Below are positions 42,497-50,610 of a stretch of 64,000 nucleotides of DNA, in pieces. Under the pieces are notes generated by a model that ran no database searches, was not told where the DNA came from, and was given only the letters and a program-made list of their open reading frames with translations. The position numbers and the translations under genes are program-made. Numbering within the stretch: the stretch's first letter is position 1; the number at the start of each line of letters is the position of its first letter. Origin of the DNA: Flavobacteriales bacterium UBA1937 (GTDB lineage Bacteria > Bacteroidota > Bacteroidia > Flavobacteriales > Weeksellaceae); NCBI GenBank assembly GCA_002337005.1, contig DDFD01000073.1, positions 1 through 64,000 of the forward strand. Direction: 5' to 3'.

Positions 42497-42925
42497 ATGA
42501 TGAGAAAACATTTCTTTATTTTATTGTTATTTATTTCAACTTTTGCTTATTCTCAAAAGTTTTTGTTAGGGAAGTACGTGAGTGAAGAACCAAGTACAAG
42601 TTGTTTTATAGAACTTACATTATTTGAAAAAAATAAGAAAATCTGGTTTCGTCTTAAAACAAATAATAGAAATATCGTCGGTAAAGCAAAAATATCAAAA
42701 GATGAGGGATTGTATTACGTTACTTTACCAATAGAATGGACAGAATATGAAGGAGATATTTCAAGAAATTCTGAAACTGTTGATATGTCAAAGTCAAAAC
42801 CTTTTGGAATTCAATTTATGTATGATAATAAAGGATTAGTATTGCAAAATACTGGTAATGCAATGAATTACTATGTAAAAGTTGGTGAATGTGATGAAAA
42901 ATATATTCACCTAAAAAGAGAATAG
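42497..42925 (+). CDS. Secreted hypothetical protein
   Basis: The 142-residue product has a signal peptide (FFILLLFISTFAYSQ) and a mature beta-rich part of about 120 residues with FLLGKYVSEEP and IEWTEYEGD. The pattern of short strands suggests a lipocalin-like barrel, but no family is assigned. The start at 42497 is the first ATG. It follows mnmA by 23 bases. Confidence 0.6.
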   Translation: MMRKHFFILLLFISTFAYSQKFLLGKYVSEEPSTSCFIELTLFEKNKKIWFRLKTNNRNIVGKAKISKDEGLYYVTLPIEWTEYEGDISRNSETVDMSKSKPFGIQFMYDNKGLVLQNTGNAMNYYVKVGECDEKYIHLKRE

Positions 42926-43064
42926 AAAGGTTTTAAAAAATAGAAATATACGGAGTAGTCTAAAATAGGTTGCTTTTTTATGTTACAAATATTAATATCT
43001 GTAAGTAAGAGCAATAAATTAACATCATCTATTGTTATATAAACAGATGTTTAAAATCTGCACC

Positions 43065-44294
43065 ATGAATTACAACGAACTCTATGAAATTTTAAAAGAA
43101 AACTTTGAAAAAGAAGAAAATTTCAAGACCATTGAAGACTTAAATGTAACGATAGAAACCATTCATTTTCATTCAAAAAAAGCAGATTTACTCAATGGTT
43201 CTTTTTCTACCACTTCTTGTGAAAAACACCAAAGACATTTCAAAGAAAATAATGAAAATCAAACGATTTATGGCTTTTCAAGTATTGATGTGAAAGATTT
43301 TGAAATCGAAAGAAATAAGCATTTTGACTATTATATTCTAAAAAGAGCGGACGTAGAAATTGCAGAAGGAACTATTATCTTTTTCCACGGATTGAATGAG
43401 AAAAAATGGGACAAATATTTACCTTGGGCTTATGAATTGGCTCAAAAAACCAAAAAAGCCATCATTCTTTTCCCAATTGCATTTCACATGAACAGAGCCG
43501 AAGAAATCTGGAGTGATAGACATGCAATGCTAGAAATAGCGCAATTCAGACAAAAAAAATATCCCGAAAATACCAATTGCTCTTTTGTAAATGCTGCGAT
43601 AAGTTCGCGCTTAGAAGCGCATCCTCAGAGAATTTTTTGGTCTGGTTTTCAGACGTATTCAGATGTAATACAAGTCGTGAAAGATATTAGAAATCAGAAA
43701 ATTAAAAGCATTTCTCCAGAAACTTCTATCGATTTGTTCGGGTATTCTATAGGTTCATTTTTGTCGATGATTCTAAAAATGGCAGATCCTGAAGGAATTT
43801 TTGAAAATTCAAAACTTTTTTGCTTCTGTGGTGGAATGACGATTGATAGAATGTTCCCGATTTCTAAATACATTATGGATGCAAAAGCTGCTATAAAAAT
43901 GCAAACGGTTTTTGCAGAATTACTGAGTTCTGATTTCCAGTCAGATGAAAGATTAGGACATTTTCAGGACGAAAAATTGCATCCGCAGGAAAGTTGGTTC
44001 AAAATGATGTTGAGGTACAATTATTTTCAAAAAGAAAGAGAAGAGAGAATTAAAAACCTGCACCATCAAATAAAACTCTATGTTCTTGAAAAAGATGAAG
44101 TTGCGCCACCAATAGAAGCACTCAATACTTTGCAAGGTGGTTACAGAAATATAAAAACTGAGGTAGAAATTCAGGATTTTCCGTATGAATATTCACATAT
44201 GGTTCCGTTTCCTTTAACCAATAAAATTCAGAAAGAGGTAACGAAAGCTTTTCAGCATTTTATTAATTCTGCGAGTGAGTTTTATAATGGTTGA
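43065..44294 (+). CDS. Alpha/beta-hydrolase-like protein (DUF6051-like)
   Basis: The 409-residue product has a hydrolase core: IIFFHGLNEKKWDKYLP as the oxyanion strand, the nucleophile elbow FGYSIGSFLS, and HMVPF near the end as the possible catalytic His. It lacks a signal peptide. An N-terminal domain of about 90 residues precedes it. I chose the ATG at 43065, as the longer frame opens with a TTG. The DUF6051 name is from memory of similar flavobacterial proteins and is tentative. Confidence 0.65.
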   Translation: MNYNELYEILKENFEKEENFKTIEDLNVTIETIHFHSKKADLLNGSFSTTSCEKHQRHFKENNENQTIYGFSSIDVKDFEIERNKHFDYYILKRADVEIAEGTIIFFHGLNEKKWDKYLPWAYELAQKTKKAIILFPIAFHMNRAEEIWSDRHAMLEIAQFRQKKYPENTNCSFVNAAISSRLEAHPQRIFWSGFQTYSDVIQVVKDIRNQKIKSISPETSIDLFGYSIGSFLSMILKMADPEGIFENSKLFCFCGGMTIDRMFPISKYIMDAKAAIKMQTVFAELLSSDFQSDERLGHFQDEKLHPQESWFKMMLRYNYFQKEREERIKNLHHQIKLYVLEKDEVAPPIEALNTLQGGYRNIKTEVEIQDFPYEYSHMVPFPLTNKIQKEVTKAFQHFINSASEFYNG

Positions 44295-44298
44295 TAAT

Positions 44299-45111
44299 TC
44301 AATAGTTATCTTTATGATGTAAAAATATTTTTTGAGAAAGATTATTAATTTTTTTGTGGTCAATATTTAATTCATCCCATGTTTTTATATAATTGTTTAA
44401 TGCTAAAATGATTATTTTAATACTATTAATTAAATATTTAATAAGTGAAGATTCATTTTCTTTCATATTTAAACCTCTAAATAAAAGTTTGTTCGTGAAA
44501 ATTCCAAAATGTTCAAATTTTGAAAATGTATCATAAAGATTATAAGAGATTTTAAGAATATCATATTTTGGATTATTTTGATTAGGGTTAGAAAATATTT
44601 CTTTCATAATTTTATTAGTATTGAACTCTTCATTATAAACTAAATCTCCCTTTTCATCAAATAATTGAGGAGCTATATTAACAAGTGCTTTTTTAACATA
44701 AGCCTCACTGTGATTATTTATATTTTTTTCTAAAAATAAATTGGTTTTACTTAACTTATATTTAAGATGGTCACTGTAAATAGTTTTAATCCAGTATTTT
44801 TCATCAAAATTAGGATCTAATTTCGATTTATAAAATAGACATTCTGTAGTGATAATGTCATTTATTATAGCTCGGAAATTTATAAAAAGAGGTATGTGAT
44901 ATTCAGGATGAGAATAAAAAGCACGTATAAAAATATTTGAACCTTCTAATGTAAATAGTATTTTTTGGACAATTACTAAGTAATAACTTTCTTTTTCCGT
45001 TTTGTATTTCTCAGAATTAACAATTTTTTCTATAATATTCTTTTTAAAAAAGTAAATATACTTGAGTATATCAGAGGAATATTCAGCAGTATTAATTTTA
45101 TTATTATCCAT
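44299..45111 (-). CDS. Helical protein of unknown function
   Basis: The 270-residue product is rich in Lys, Asn and Ile, with no signal peptide and only short hydrophobic stretches. Predicted helices run throughout, with FINFRAIINDIITTECLFY and YDTFSKFEHFGIF as the more conserved-looking parts. I do not recognise a family. It is squeezed between the hydrolase gene, facing it with four bases between stops, and the LytTR gene, and is more AT-rich than both. It may be an accessory gene. Confidence 0.6.
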   Translation of the reverse strand: MDNNKINTAEYSSDILKYIYFFKKNIIEKIVNSEKYKTEKESYYLVIVQKILFTLEGSNIFIRAFYSHPEYHIPLFINFRAIINDIITTECLFYKSKLDPNFDEKYWIKTIYSDHLKYKLSKTNLFLEKNINNHSEAYVKKALVNIAPQLFDEKGDLVYNEEFNTNKIMKEIFSNPNQNNPKYDILKISYNLYDTFSKFEHFGIFTNKLLFRGLNMKENESSLIKYLINSIKIIILALNNYIKTWDELNIDHKKINNLSQKIFLHHKDNY

Positions 45112-45127
45112 AGTTCCAAATTATTTG

Positions 45128-45871
45128 TCACTTCACCAACCAATCTTTAAAATCTTTCACACGTTCTCTGCTAACTGTAATTTCTTCGGAAGGTTGAGCT
45201 TGTAATTCCACTTTATAATATGGTGAAGTATGAATGTTTTTAATACAATCTGAACTGATAATAAACTGTCTATTCACGCGGAAAAATGTCTTTTCGTCCA
45301 AAACTTCTTCCAGTTCATCTAGCGTAAAATCTGTAGGGAAACTACGCTCCAAAGTCTGCGCATAAACAATTTTATTTTCAGAGTAGAAACAGCATATTTC
45401 TTCGGTTTTTATCACCTTCAAATTATACCCAATTTTCACCAAAATTCTAGACAATTTCGGTTGCTCTTCTTTAATTAAAGATTTCATTTCTAGAGCATTG
45501 TGTGTTTCTTCGGAAGGTAAAAAACTTTTGAATTTTTCTATGGATTTTGCCAAATCTTCTTCGGAAATTGGTTTCAACAGATAATCAATAGAATTTAATT
45601 TGAATGCTTTCAACGTGTATTGATCAAAAGCGGTAGTATAAATAATGAAACTTTTGGTTGGGATTTTTTCAAAAATATCAAAAGACAAACCGTCTCCCAA
45701 AACGATGTCTGAAAATATCAATTTTGGGTGCTCGTTTTCACTAAACCAATCTACTGCTTCTTCTACAGAATGCAATGTTGCAACCAATTGTAAATCAGTA
45801 AAATTACTTATTAGTCTTTCTAGTTTTCTTGCTGCTGGTTTTTCGTCTTCTATGATAATTGTTCTAATCAT
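45128..45871 (-). CDS. LytTR-type response regulator
   Basis: The 247-residue protein has a receiver domain: IIIEDEKPAARKLERLI acidic pocket, phospho-acceptor Asp in IFSDIVLGDG near residue 56, and TTAFDQYTLKAF. A LytTR DNA-binding domain lies at about residues 143-247 (ILVKIGYNLKVIKTEEI, FFRVNRQFIIS). It probably pairs with the histidine kinase at 46932. The four paired 10-bp operators at 48.6-52.9 kb are its likely targets. A repeat (45906-45979) separates it from the 2TM genes. Confidence 0.92.
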   Translation of the reverse strand: MIRTIIIEDEKPAARKLERLISNFTDLQLVATLHSVEEAVDWFSENEHPKLIFSDIVLGDGLSFDIFEKIPTKSFIIYTTAFDQYTLKAFKLNSIDYLLKPISEEDLAKSIEKFKSFLPSEETHNALEMKSLIKEEQPKLSRILVKIGYNLKVIKTEEICCFYSENKIVYAQTLERSFPTDFTLDELEEVLDEKTFFRVNRQFIISSDCIKNIHTSPYYKVELQAQPSEEITVSRERVKDFKDWLVK

Positions 45872-45905
45872 TTTTCAATGGTTTGGAATGGTTTTATGTT
45901 TTACT

Positions 45906-45979
45906 ACCCCGTCAAAATTTTCTAAAAAAGTTATACGATGAAGAAAATTTTGCCACCCCTTCTTTTAGAAGGGGAATTT
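45906..45979 (-). repeat. CCCC/GGGG hairpin repeat, copy A
   Basis: ACCCCGTC, a core stem CAAAATTTTC / GAAAATTTTG, then CCACCCC and the outer hairpin CCCCTTCT/AGAAGGGG. The same order is seen at 50538 and, with other cores, at 49658, 52931 and 57059. It lies inside the two-component operon. Confidence 0.75.
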
Positions 45980-46276
45980 TTATGATTGGTTTTTATTTTT
46001 TTCCATTAATTCTCGGATTTTCCTTTCCTCCCAGTTTTTTCCGAGGAAAAAGTTAGGCAAAAATACAGATAAACCGTGGGATGCTAAACCTATCCCCCAA
46101 AAGAAAGTTCCCCAGAAATTTTTGAATTCAAAATTACCAGTTTTTTGGTGGTTGATGAAGATAAGAAGAATATTTACCAATACGAAAACCAATGTGTGTA
46201 TGTAAAATCCTTTGATTTGTTTGATGCGCTTTTTGGCTTGTAAATATTTGATATTGTCTTTGTTATAATTTTCCAT
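45980..46276 (-). CDS. 2TM domain protein
   Basis: The 98-residue protein has two membrane helices joined by a short loop and ends GKNWEERKIRELMEK, the mark of the 2TM family (a pair of helices, then a WEER signature). Related genes lie at 46263, 46562 and 48304, and a 2TM domain ends the kinase at 46932. I chose the ATG at 46276, which overlaps the upstream gene by 14 bases. The role is unknown. Confidence 0.8.
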   Translation of the reverse strand: MENYNKDNIKYLQAKKRIKQIKGFYIHTLVFVLVNILLIFINHQKTGNFEFKNFWGTFFWGIGLASHGLSVFLPNFFLGKNWEERKIRELMEKNKNQS

Positions 46277-46559
46277 TTTGATTGTTTTTAAGGTTTTTTT
46301 CAATCATTTTTCTTTCCCAATCGTAATCAAAAACAAAAAGTTTTACAGCTTTTACTGCCAAGATGATTCCCCAAATCCAGAAAATAATAGAAACTCTCCC
46401 GAATCCAAAATTAAATTCATTAAACTGAAATATATTTTCTCTGTTGAGAAATAAAAATAAAATACAGAAAACCAATACATTAATTCCGAATTTTCTGATT
46501 TTTGCTACATGTTCTTTTGCAGCTTCATATTTCATTTTGTCTATATCTTGATGTTCCAT
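46263..46559 (-). CDS. 2TM domain protein (diverged)
   Basis: The 98-residue product has the two helices NVLVFCILFLFL and SIIFWIWGIILAVKAV, and a tail DYDWERKMIEKNL, a shortened WEER signature. The first ATG is at 46559; the longer frame would use GTG. It is packed between two other 2TM genes. Confidence 0.78.
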   Translation of the reverse strand: MEHQDIDKMKYEAAKEHVAKIRKFGINVLVFCILFLFLNRENIFQFNEFNFGFGRVSIIFWIWGIILAVKAVKLFVFDYDWERKMIEKNLKNNQNGKL

Positions 46560-46561
46560 CA

Positions 46562-46861
46562 CTATTTATTTTTGAGTTGTTTATCCATTAATTGTTTTGT
46601 TTTTCTTTCTTCCCAATGGTAAAAATATGGCACAAACAGGTAAATGCCGTAACCGATGAGAAAAATAGCCCAAGAAATAACCATCCATACGGTATAATTT
46701 CTTGCAATATCAAATAGGTTTCCTGCGTAATTTTTTCTTACAATTAAGTAACCTACAATTAGAAATCCCAGAACCATATAATAGTACGTTTTGATTTCTT
46801 TGACTCTTTTTTCTGCTTTTTTGTAAGCAATATTTTTGTTAGAATTTTCTTGATTTTCCAT
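46562..46861 (-). CDS. 2TM domain protein
   Basis: The 99-residue protein has two helices and ends YHWEERKTKQLMDK. I chose the ATG at 46861; the open frame extends 61 codons upstream into the kinase gene end, but that part crosses a repeat and has no homology. The stop lies two bases before the next gene's start. Confidence 0.8.
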   Translation of the reverse strand: MENQENSNKNIAYKKAEKRVKEIKTYYYMVLGFLIVGYLIVRKNYAGNLFDIARNYTVWMVISWAIFLIGYGIYLFVPYFYHWEERKTKQLMDKQLKNK

Positions 46862-46901
46862 TTTCTTTGTTTTTTTTTCGGAATGAAACCTGAGGTATAA
46901 A

Positions 46902-46925
46902 TCGGTCGTTCCTACGGAACTCTCC
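46902..46925 (-). repeat. Fragment of the REP-like repeat
   Basis: On the minus strand GAGTTCCGTAGGAACGACCG matches the core of the units at 33074 and 33661. It lies between kinase and 2TM genes. Confidence 0.55.
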
Positions 46926-46931
46926 GACAAA

Positions 46932-48275
46932 TTACTTCCATTTATTAGCGTCTTTTTCTTCTTTTTCCAAATATTTTTTAATTTGTCTTTCTTCCCAATC
47001 TTTACCAATTCCGAAAACTTGAAAAGCGTGTGCTGCCACACCAATTCCCCAACCTAACATTGGCCAAAATGCCCAATAATATTCTGGAGAAGTCTTCCAA
47101 TTGATAAAGAATAAAAACGGGATAAAAATACAATATGAGATTAGATTTCCGTAGAAACCTTTCAGTTCTTCTACTCTTTTGGCAGCTTTTTCGTATGCCA
47201 ATTGTTCTTCGGTTGGTGAATATGGACTCATAGCTTTTATTTTTTCTTTTAAAATAGGGAGTTTTACTCTGAAAAAATCTTCGGATTTTTCTACAAAAAC
47301 ATTTCTGTTGGTTAATAAATTATATCTGGATACAATATTTGCCAAGCCTACTCCGGTTGATTTATTAGGTAATTCTCTGGTTTGTAAATTATTTTCGATG
47401 ATAAGATTTCCGTTTTCTACAAACATTTTGATATTCAAAGGTTTGGAAGACGTCGCAAAATTGTGTTTGATAGAATTTTCTAGCAATAATTGCAGAGAAA
47501 GTGGAACTACAAAACCTTTTTTGTCTTCGTCTGAAATGTTGAATTCAAAAGTTACAGCATCTTCAAACCGGGTTTTCAACAATTCACAATAGGTCTTTGC
47601 AAAATCTATTTCTTCTTCTACCGAAACCAATTCTTTGTCTTTTTGTTCGAGAACATATCTGTAAATCTTTGACATTGAGTTGGTAAACTGTTGCGCTTGT
47701 TTCGGATTTTCTTCAATTAAAGAATCTAAAACATTCAAAGAATTGAATAAAAAATGCGGATCTAATTGGTTTTTAAGACTTTCGAATTGTGCGTTTGCCG
47801 ATTTGGCGATGAGTTTTTGTTCTACTACTTCTTTTTTTGCGTTTTGTTTCATGGCGAGCATAAAACCTCTAGCGTGACCAATTGCAGCAATAAGAAGAGA
47901 AAAGTTGATAAAAAACCAATTGAGAAAATTAAGATCTCCGCTGAAGAATTTTTCTTGACTTTTGCCTTGTATCAAAACGAAATTGATATAATTGCAAGCA
48001 TAAACAAGAATGATATTGAGAAGCAAAGTTCCTACTACCGCAGCGATGGTTCTTTGTTTGGTTTGTTCTGTCCAAGAGAATTTAGAATCTAGATATTCGT
48101 TAAGATAGCTATTTCCTAACCCAATACAGAAGGTGTACATTGCAGAAATTAAAAAATATAATAGGTATCTCTGTATGGTTTTATCTCCGCCATCTATCAT
48201 AAAAATAAAAACACTTATGATTAAATTGATATACAGTAGATTAAGTGCATTATTTTTTAATTTTTCTAGATTCAT
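46932..48275 (-). CDS. LytS-type histidine kinase with C-terminal 2TM domain
   Basis: The 447-residue protein has about four N-terminal membrane helices (to about residue 155), then a LytS-type kinase. The phospho-His is in LKNQLDPHFLFNSLNVLDSL, and the ATP site contains LQLLLENSIKHN and GVGLANIVSRY. From about residue 345 a 2TM domain follows, ending GKDWEERQIKKYLEK. The partner regulator is at 45128. The fusion links 2TM proteins directly to this signalling pathway. Confidence 0.92.
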   Translation of the reverse strand: MNLEKLKNNALNLLYINLIISVFIFMIDGGDKTIQRYLLYFLISAMYTFCIGLGNSYLNEYLDSKFSWTEQTKQRTIAAVVGTLLLNIILVYACNYINFVLIQGKSQEKFFSGDLNFLNWFFINFSLLIAAIGHARGFMLAMKQNAKKEVVEQKLIAKSANAQFESLKNQLDPHFLFNSLNVLDSLIEENPKQAQQFTNSMSKIYRYVLEQKDKELVSVEEEIDFAKTYCELLKTRFEDAVTFEFNISDEDKKGFVVPLSLQLLLENSIKHNFATSSKPLNIKMFVENGNLIIENNLQTRELPNKSTGVGLANIVSRYNLLTNRNVFVEKSEDFFRVKLPILKEKIKAMSPYSPTEEQLAYEKAAKRVEELKGFYGNLISYCIFIPFLFFINWKTSPEYYWAFWPMLGWGIGVAAHAFQVFGIGKDWEERQIKKYLEKEEKDANKWK

Positions 48276-48303
48276 TATTTCTAAATTATAGGATTTATGA
48301 AAA

Positions 48304-48591
48304 TTATTTGTTCATATATTCTTGGATTTTTCTTTCTTCCCAATTTCTGCCCATAATAAAATCTGGTGCAAAAACAGATAAAGCATGAGCCAGTAATCCA
48401 AACCCCCAAAAAAGAGCGGTCATATAACCATCTGCATCTGCAAAACCCTTGCTAGAATCTATGCTATTGGCAACAATGATAAAAAGGTTTACACAAATAT
48501 AAACAATCGCGTGAATGTAAAAACCTTTTACTCTTTTTACTTTTCTTTGAGCCATTTCTAATTTGCTGTTTGGTGTGTTGTAAGTTTCCAT
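48304..48591 (-). CDS. 2TM domain protein, first gene of the two-component operon
   Basis: The 95-residue protein has helices FYIHAIVYICVNLFIIV and ALFWGFGLLAHALSVF, and ends GRNWEERKIQEYMNK. I chose the ATG at 48591. Its promoter carries the paired operator at 48692-48722. It probably heads the operon running through the kinase and 2TM genes to the regulator, which would make the system autoregulated. Confidence 0.82.
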   Translation of the reverse strand: METYNTPNSKLEMAQRKVKRVKGFYIHAIVYICVNLFIIVANSIDSSKGFADADGYMTALFWGFGLLAHALSVFAPDFIMGRNWEERKIQEYMNK

Positions 48592-48650
48592 TTTTTTTAA
48601 GTTTTTAAAATTAATATTTTGTGATTGTGTAGATGTTTTAATTTCTTGAT

Positions 48651-48722
48651 GTAAAGGTATTGTAGTATAAGGTGTTTTCAAATTTTATATAACCGAACGG
48701 TATTTTTTTTAGACTGAATGGT
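48651..48722 (-). promoter_or_regulatory. Promoter with paired LytTR-like operator, 2TM operon
   Basis: -7-like TACCTTTAC at 48659-48651. Sites at 48692-48701 (ACCGTTCGGT on the minus strand) and 48713-48722 (ACCATTCAGT) have starts 21 bp apart. The nearer site begins 33 bp from the outer end of the -7 box. The layout recurs at three more promoters. Confidence 0.8.
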
Positions 48723-48734
48723 AAAAACTTGTTT

Positions 48735-49520
48735 CTATTTTAAAAATTCATTCACTTTATTAATGATTACATCAGGATTAATGATTAATGCATTGATGTG
48801 AGCACCACTGTATTCTAAGAAATATTTCGGTTCGGCAGCCGCTTCGAAAAGTTCTTTTCCTAAGGCATATGGAATATCTTTATCTTCTTTGCTATGAATT
48901 AAAATTTTAGGAACCGAAACCAGTTTTATATCTTCTTTAGCAGAATAGGGCGCAATTAAATATTTCTGAATGACCTCTTTAGCTTCTGGTTTATAACTGC
49001 AAGCTAAATCTGTAATAGATGTAAAAGCTCCGTCTAGAATAAGCATAGAAATATCTTTCGTATTTTCTTTAGCTAAATGTGTGGCAATTTGTGTTCCCAT
49101 AGATTGTCCATAAATAATAATTTTGGTGTTTTTGATTTCTTTTCTGTCTTTTAGATAATTAAAAAATTGCTGTCCGTCTTTAGCAATATTAAGATGAGTA
49201 GGTGTTCCAGAAGATTTTCCATAACCTCTGAAATCTACCATTATCACTTGATAGTTGGCATTAAGAAAAGGAGTTGCCATTTTTTGGAAATAAGTAACGT
49301 TTCCGCCAGCTCCGTGTAAAAATACCAACGTAGCTTTAGGATTTTCCTTTTTGAAAAAAATACCTGTGATAGAATCTTGTTCTGCTTTTAAAGTAAATTC
49401 TTCGTGAGGAAGGCTGATAGGATTGATGGTTTTATTTGGGAAATAAAATTTATCATCCATTTGTGCATTTGCAAATTGTAAGAAGAAAGTAGTGATGAGT
49501 AATAATAGTTTTGTTTTCAT
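48735..49520 (-). CDS. Secreted alpha/beta hydrolase
   Basis: The 261-residue protein has a signal peptide (to about residue 19, FANAQ). The hydrolase fold has LVFLHGAGGNVTYFQ (oxyanion), nucleophile Ser in YGQSMGTQIA, LILDGAFTSI, and SKEDKDIPY with the acidic residue, then SGAHINA with the His. It probably cleaves an ester or peptide outside the cytoplasm. Its promoter carries the paired operator, so it is a likely LytTR target. Confidence 0.85.
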   Translation of the reverse strand: MKTKLLLLITTFFLQFANAQMDDKFYFPNKTINPISLPHEEFTLKAEQDSITGIFFKKENPKATLVFLHGAGGNVTYFQKMATPFLNANYQVIMVDFRGYGKSSGTPTHLNIAKDGQQFFNYLKDRKEIKNTKIIIYGQSMGTQIATHLAKENTKDISMLILDGAFTSITDLACSYKPEAKEVIQKYLIAPYSAKEDIKLVSVPKILIHSKEDKDIPYALGKELFEAAAEPKYFLEYSGAHINALIINPDVIINKVNEFLK

Positions 49521-49579
49521 AATTTTTAAATTTTAAAGATTGTTTCTTGATTTTTAGTAATTGTTTAAATTTCTTTGAT

Positions 49580-49651
49580 GTAAAGGTATTGCAGCAGAGT
49601 AAGTCTCCCAATTATATATAACCGAACGGTAACTTTTTTGTACCGAACTGT
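49580..49651 (-). promoter_or_regulatory. Promoter with paired LytTR-like operator, hydrolase gene
   Basis: -7-like TACCTTTAC at 49588-49580. Sites at 49621-49630 (ACCGTTCGGT) and 49642-49651 (ACAGTTCGGT) are again 21 bp apart start to start, with 33 bp from the outer end of the -7 box to the nearer site. Confidence 0.8.
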
Positions 49652-49657
49652 ATTTTC

Positions 49658-49715
49658 AAGGGTTCCCCTCTTTCAGAGGGGTGGCTGAGCGAAGCGAAGT
49701 CGGGGTGTCAAAAAA
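49658..49715 (+). repeat. CCCC/GGGG hairpin repeat, copy B
   Basis: AAGGGTTCCCCTCTTTCAGA then GGGGTGGCTGAGCGAAGC and GAAGTCGGGGTGTC. It is the same as the left inverted repeat of the DUF559 unit at 57059, in the same orientation. Confidence 0.85.
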
Positions 49716-49748
49716 AACCCTTTCTGCGTTTGGAACGCAAAAAGGGTT
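49716..49748 (-). terminator. Terminator of the TPR-like gene
   Basis: AACCCTTT-C-TGCGTT pairs with AACGCA-A-AAAGGGTT around a TGG loop; on the minus strand a T tract follows. It lies 22 bases after the gene. Confidence 0.85.
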
Positions 49749-49770
49749 GTAAAAAAATCTAATTGATAGT

Positions 49771-50427
49771 TTATTTTGCCTGAGAGATAAAATAATTCGC
49801 TTCGCCTTGTCCCCAATTTGGGTCAACAGAAGATTTTATTTTGTAGGTTTTGAATTGTTCTAAAGCTTTCTTGAAAAGTTCAATTCCTTTGGTTTTACTT
49901 CCCCCGAATTGTTCTGGAGTGTAATATAAATCTTCGGCTTCTAAAATAGAAATTCTAGGATTTTCTGGATCTAGTTTTTTGGCTTCGTTTAGAGCAACCT
50001 GTGCAGCTTGACCTTCGGTTTGCCATCTTTCCATAGGATTTACCATCATTTTCAATCCGTGGTTCATTTTTTTCAAAAGAAAAATTTCTGCGTTATTTGG
50101 CGAAAGCGCTTCAGCTTTATCAATGTAATTTTGAGCTTCTTTTGCTATATCATCTAATTGAGCTACTTGATCTTTTTGCATAAGCTCTCTTCCTTTTTTG
50201 ATGATAGAAAGAGCGGCATAATAATACGGTTGCCAAAGTGTTTTTTCTTTGTTGCCAATTCTTGCAAAATCATTGGCTTGAGCGGTGTAATCATCAGGTT
50301 TAGCTTTTGGCATTTCAATGGTTTGAACCTTCGGTAACATTGCTTTTTCGTAAGCAGTTTGTGCAAAGCTGTAAGTTGCTGTAAATGTGATTGCAAGGGC
50401 TAAAATTGTTTTTTGTAAAGTTTTCAT
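49771..50427 (-). CDS. Periplasmic TPR-like protein
   Basis: The 218-residue protein has a signal peptide (to TYSFAQ), then helical repeats: IDKAEALSPNNAEIFLLKKM, QVALNEAKKLDPENPRISILEAEDLYY, GIELFKKALEQFKTY. Length and pattern suggest two or three TPR units. The conserved FGGSKTKGIELF box is known from secreted flavobacterial TPR proteins. It is likely periplasmic. The promoter carries a paired operator, so it is part of the probable LytTR regulon. Confidence 0.78.
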   Translation of the reverse strand: MKTLQKTILALAITFTATYSFAQTAYEKAMLPKVQTIEMPKAKPDDYTAQANDFARIGNKEKTLWQPYYYAALSIIKKGRELMQKDQVAQLDDIAKEAQNYIDKAEALSPNNAEIFLLKKMNHGLKMMVNPMERWQTEGQAAQVALNEAKKLDPENPRISILEAEDLYYTPEQFGGSKTKGIELFKKALEQFKTYKIKSSVDPNWGQGEANYFISQAK

Positions 50428-50462
50428 ATTAAATATTTTTTATTTGTTTAAATTTTATGGTT

Positions 50463-50533
50463 CAAAGATATGTTGATAGTTGTGTTTTTAAAATTTTAGT
50501 TCACCGAACGGTCGTTTTTCTTGACTGAATTGT
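50463..50533 (-). promoter_or_regulatory. Promoter with paired LytTR-like operator, TPR gene
   Basis: -7 TATCTTTG at 50470-50463. Sites at 50503-50512 (ACCGTTCGGT) and 50524-50533 (ACAATTCAGT) are 21 bp apart, with the same 33-bp distance to the outer end of the -7 box. Confidence 0.82.
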
Positions 50534-50537
50534 TTTT

Positions 50538-50601
50538 ACTACCCCGTCAAAATTTTCTTTTTGGAAAATTTTGCCACCCCTTCTACAGAAGGGGAATTTT
50601 T
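50538..50601 (-). repeat. CCCC/GGGG hairpin repeat, copy C
   Basis: ACTACCCCGTC, core stem CAAAATTTTC / GAAAATTTTG, then CCACCCCTTCTACAGAAGGG. Nearly the same as copy A. Confidence 0.75.
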
Positions 50602-50610
50602 ACAGGCTAC

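Noticed and set aside
46862..47044. 61-codon extension of the 2TM gene at 46562
   Set aside because: Runs antiparallel to a repeat and into the kinase end in another frame; the 2TM domain starts at the inner ATG.
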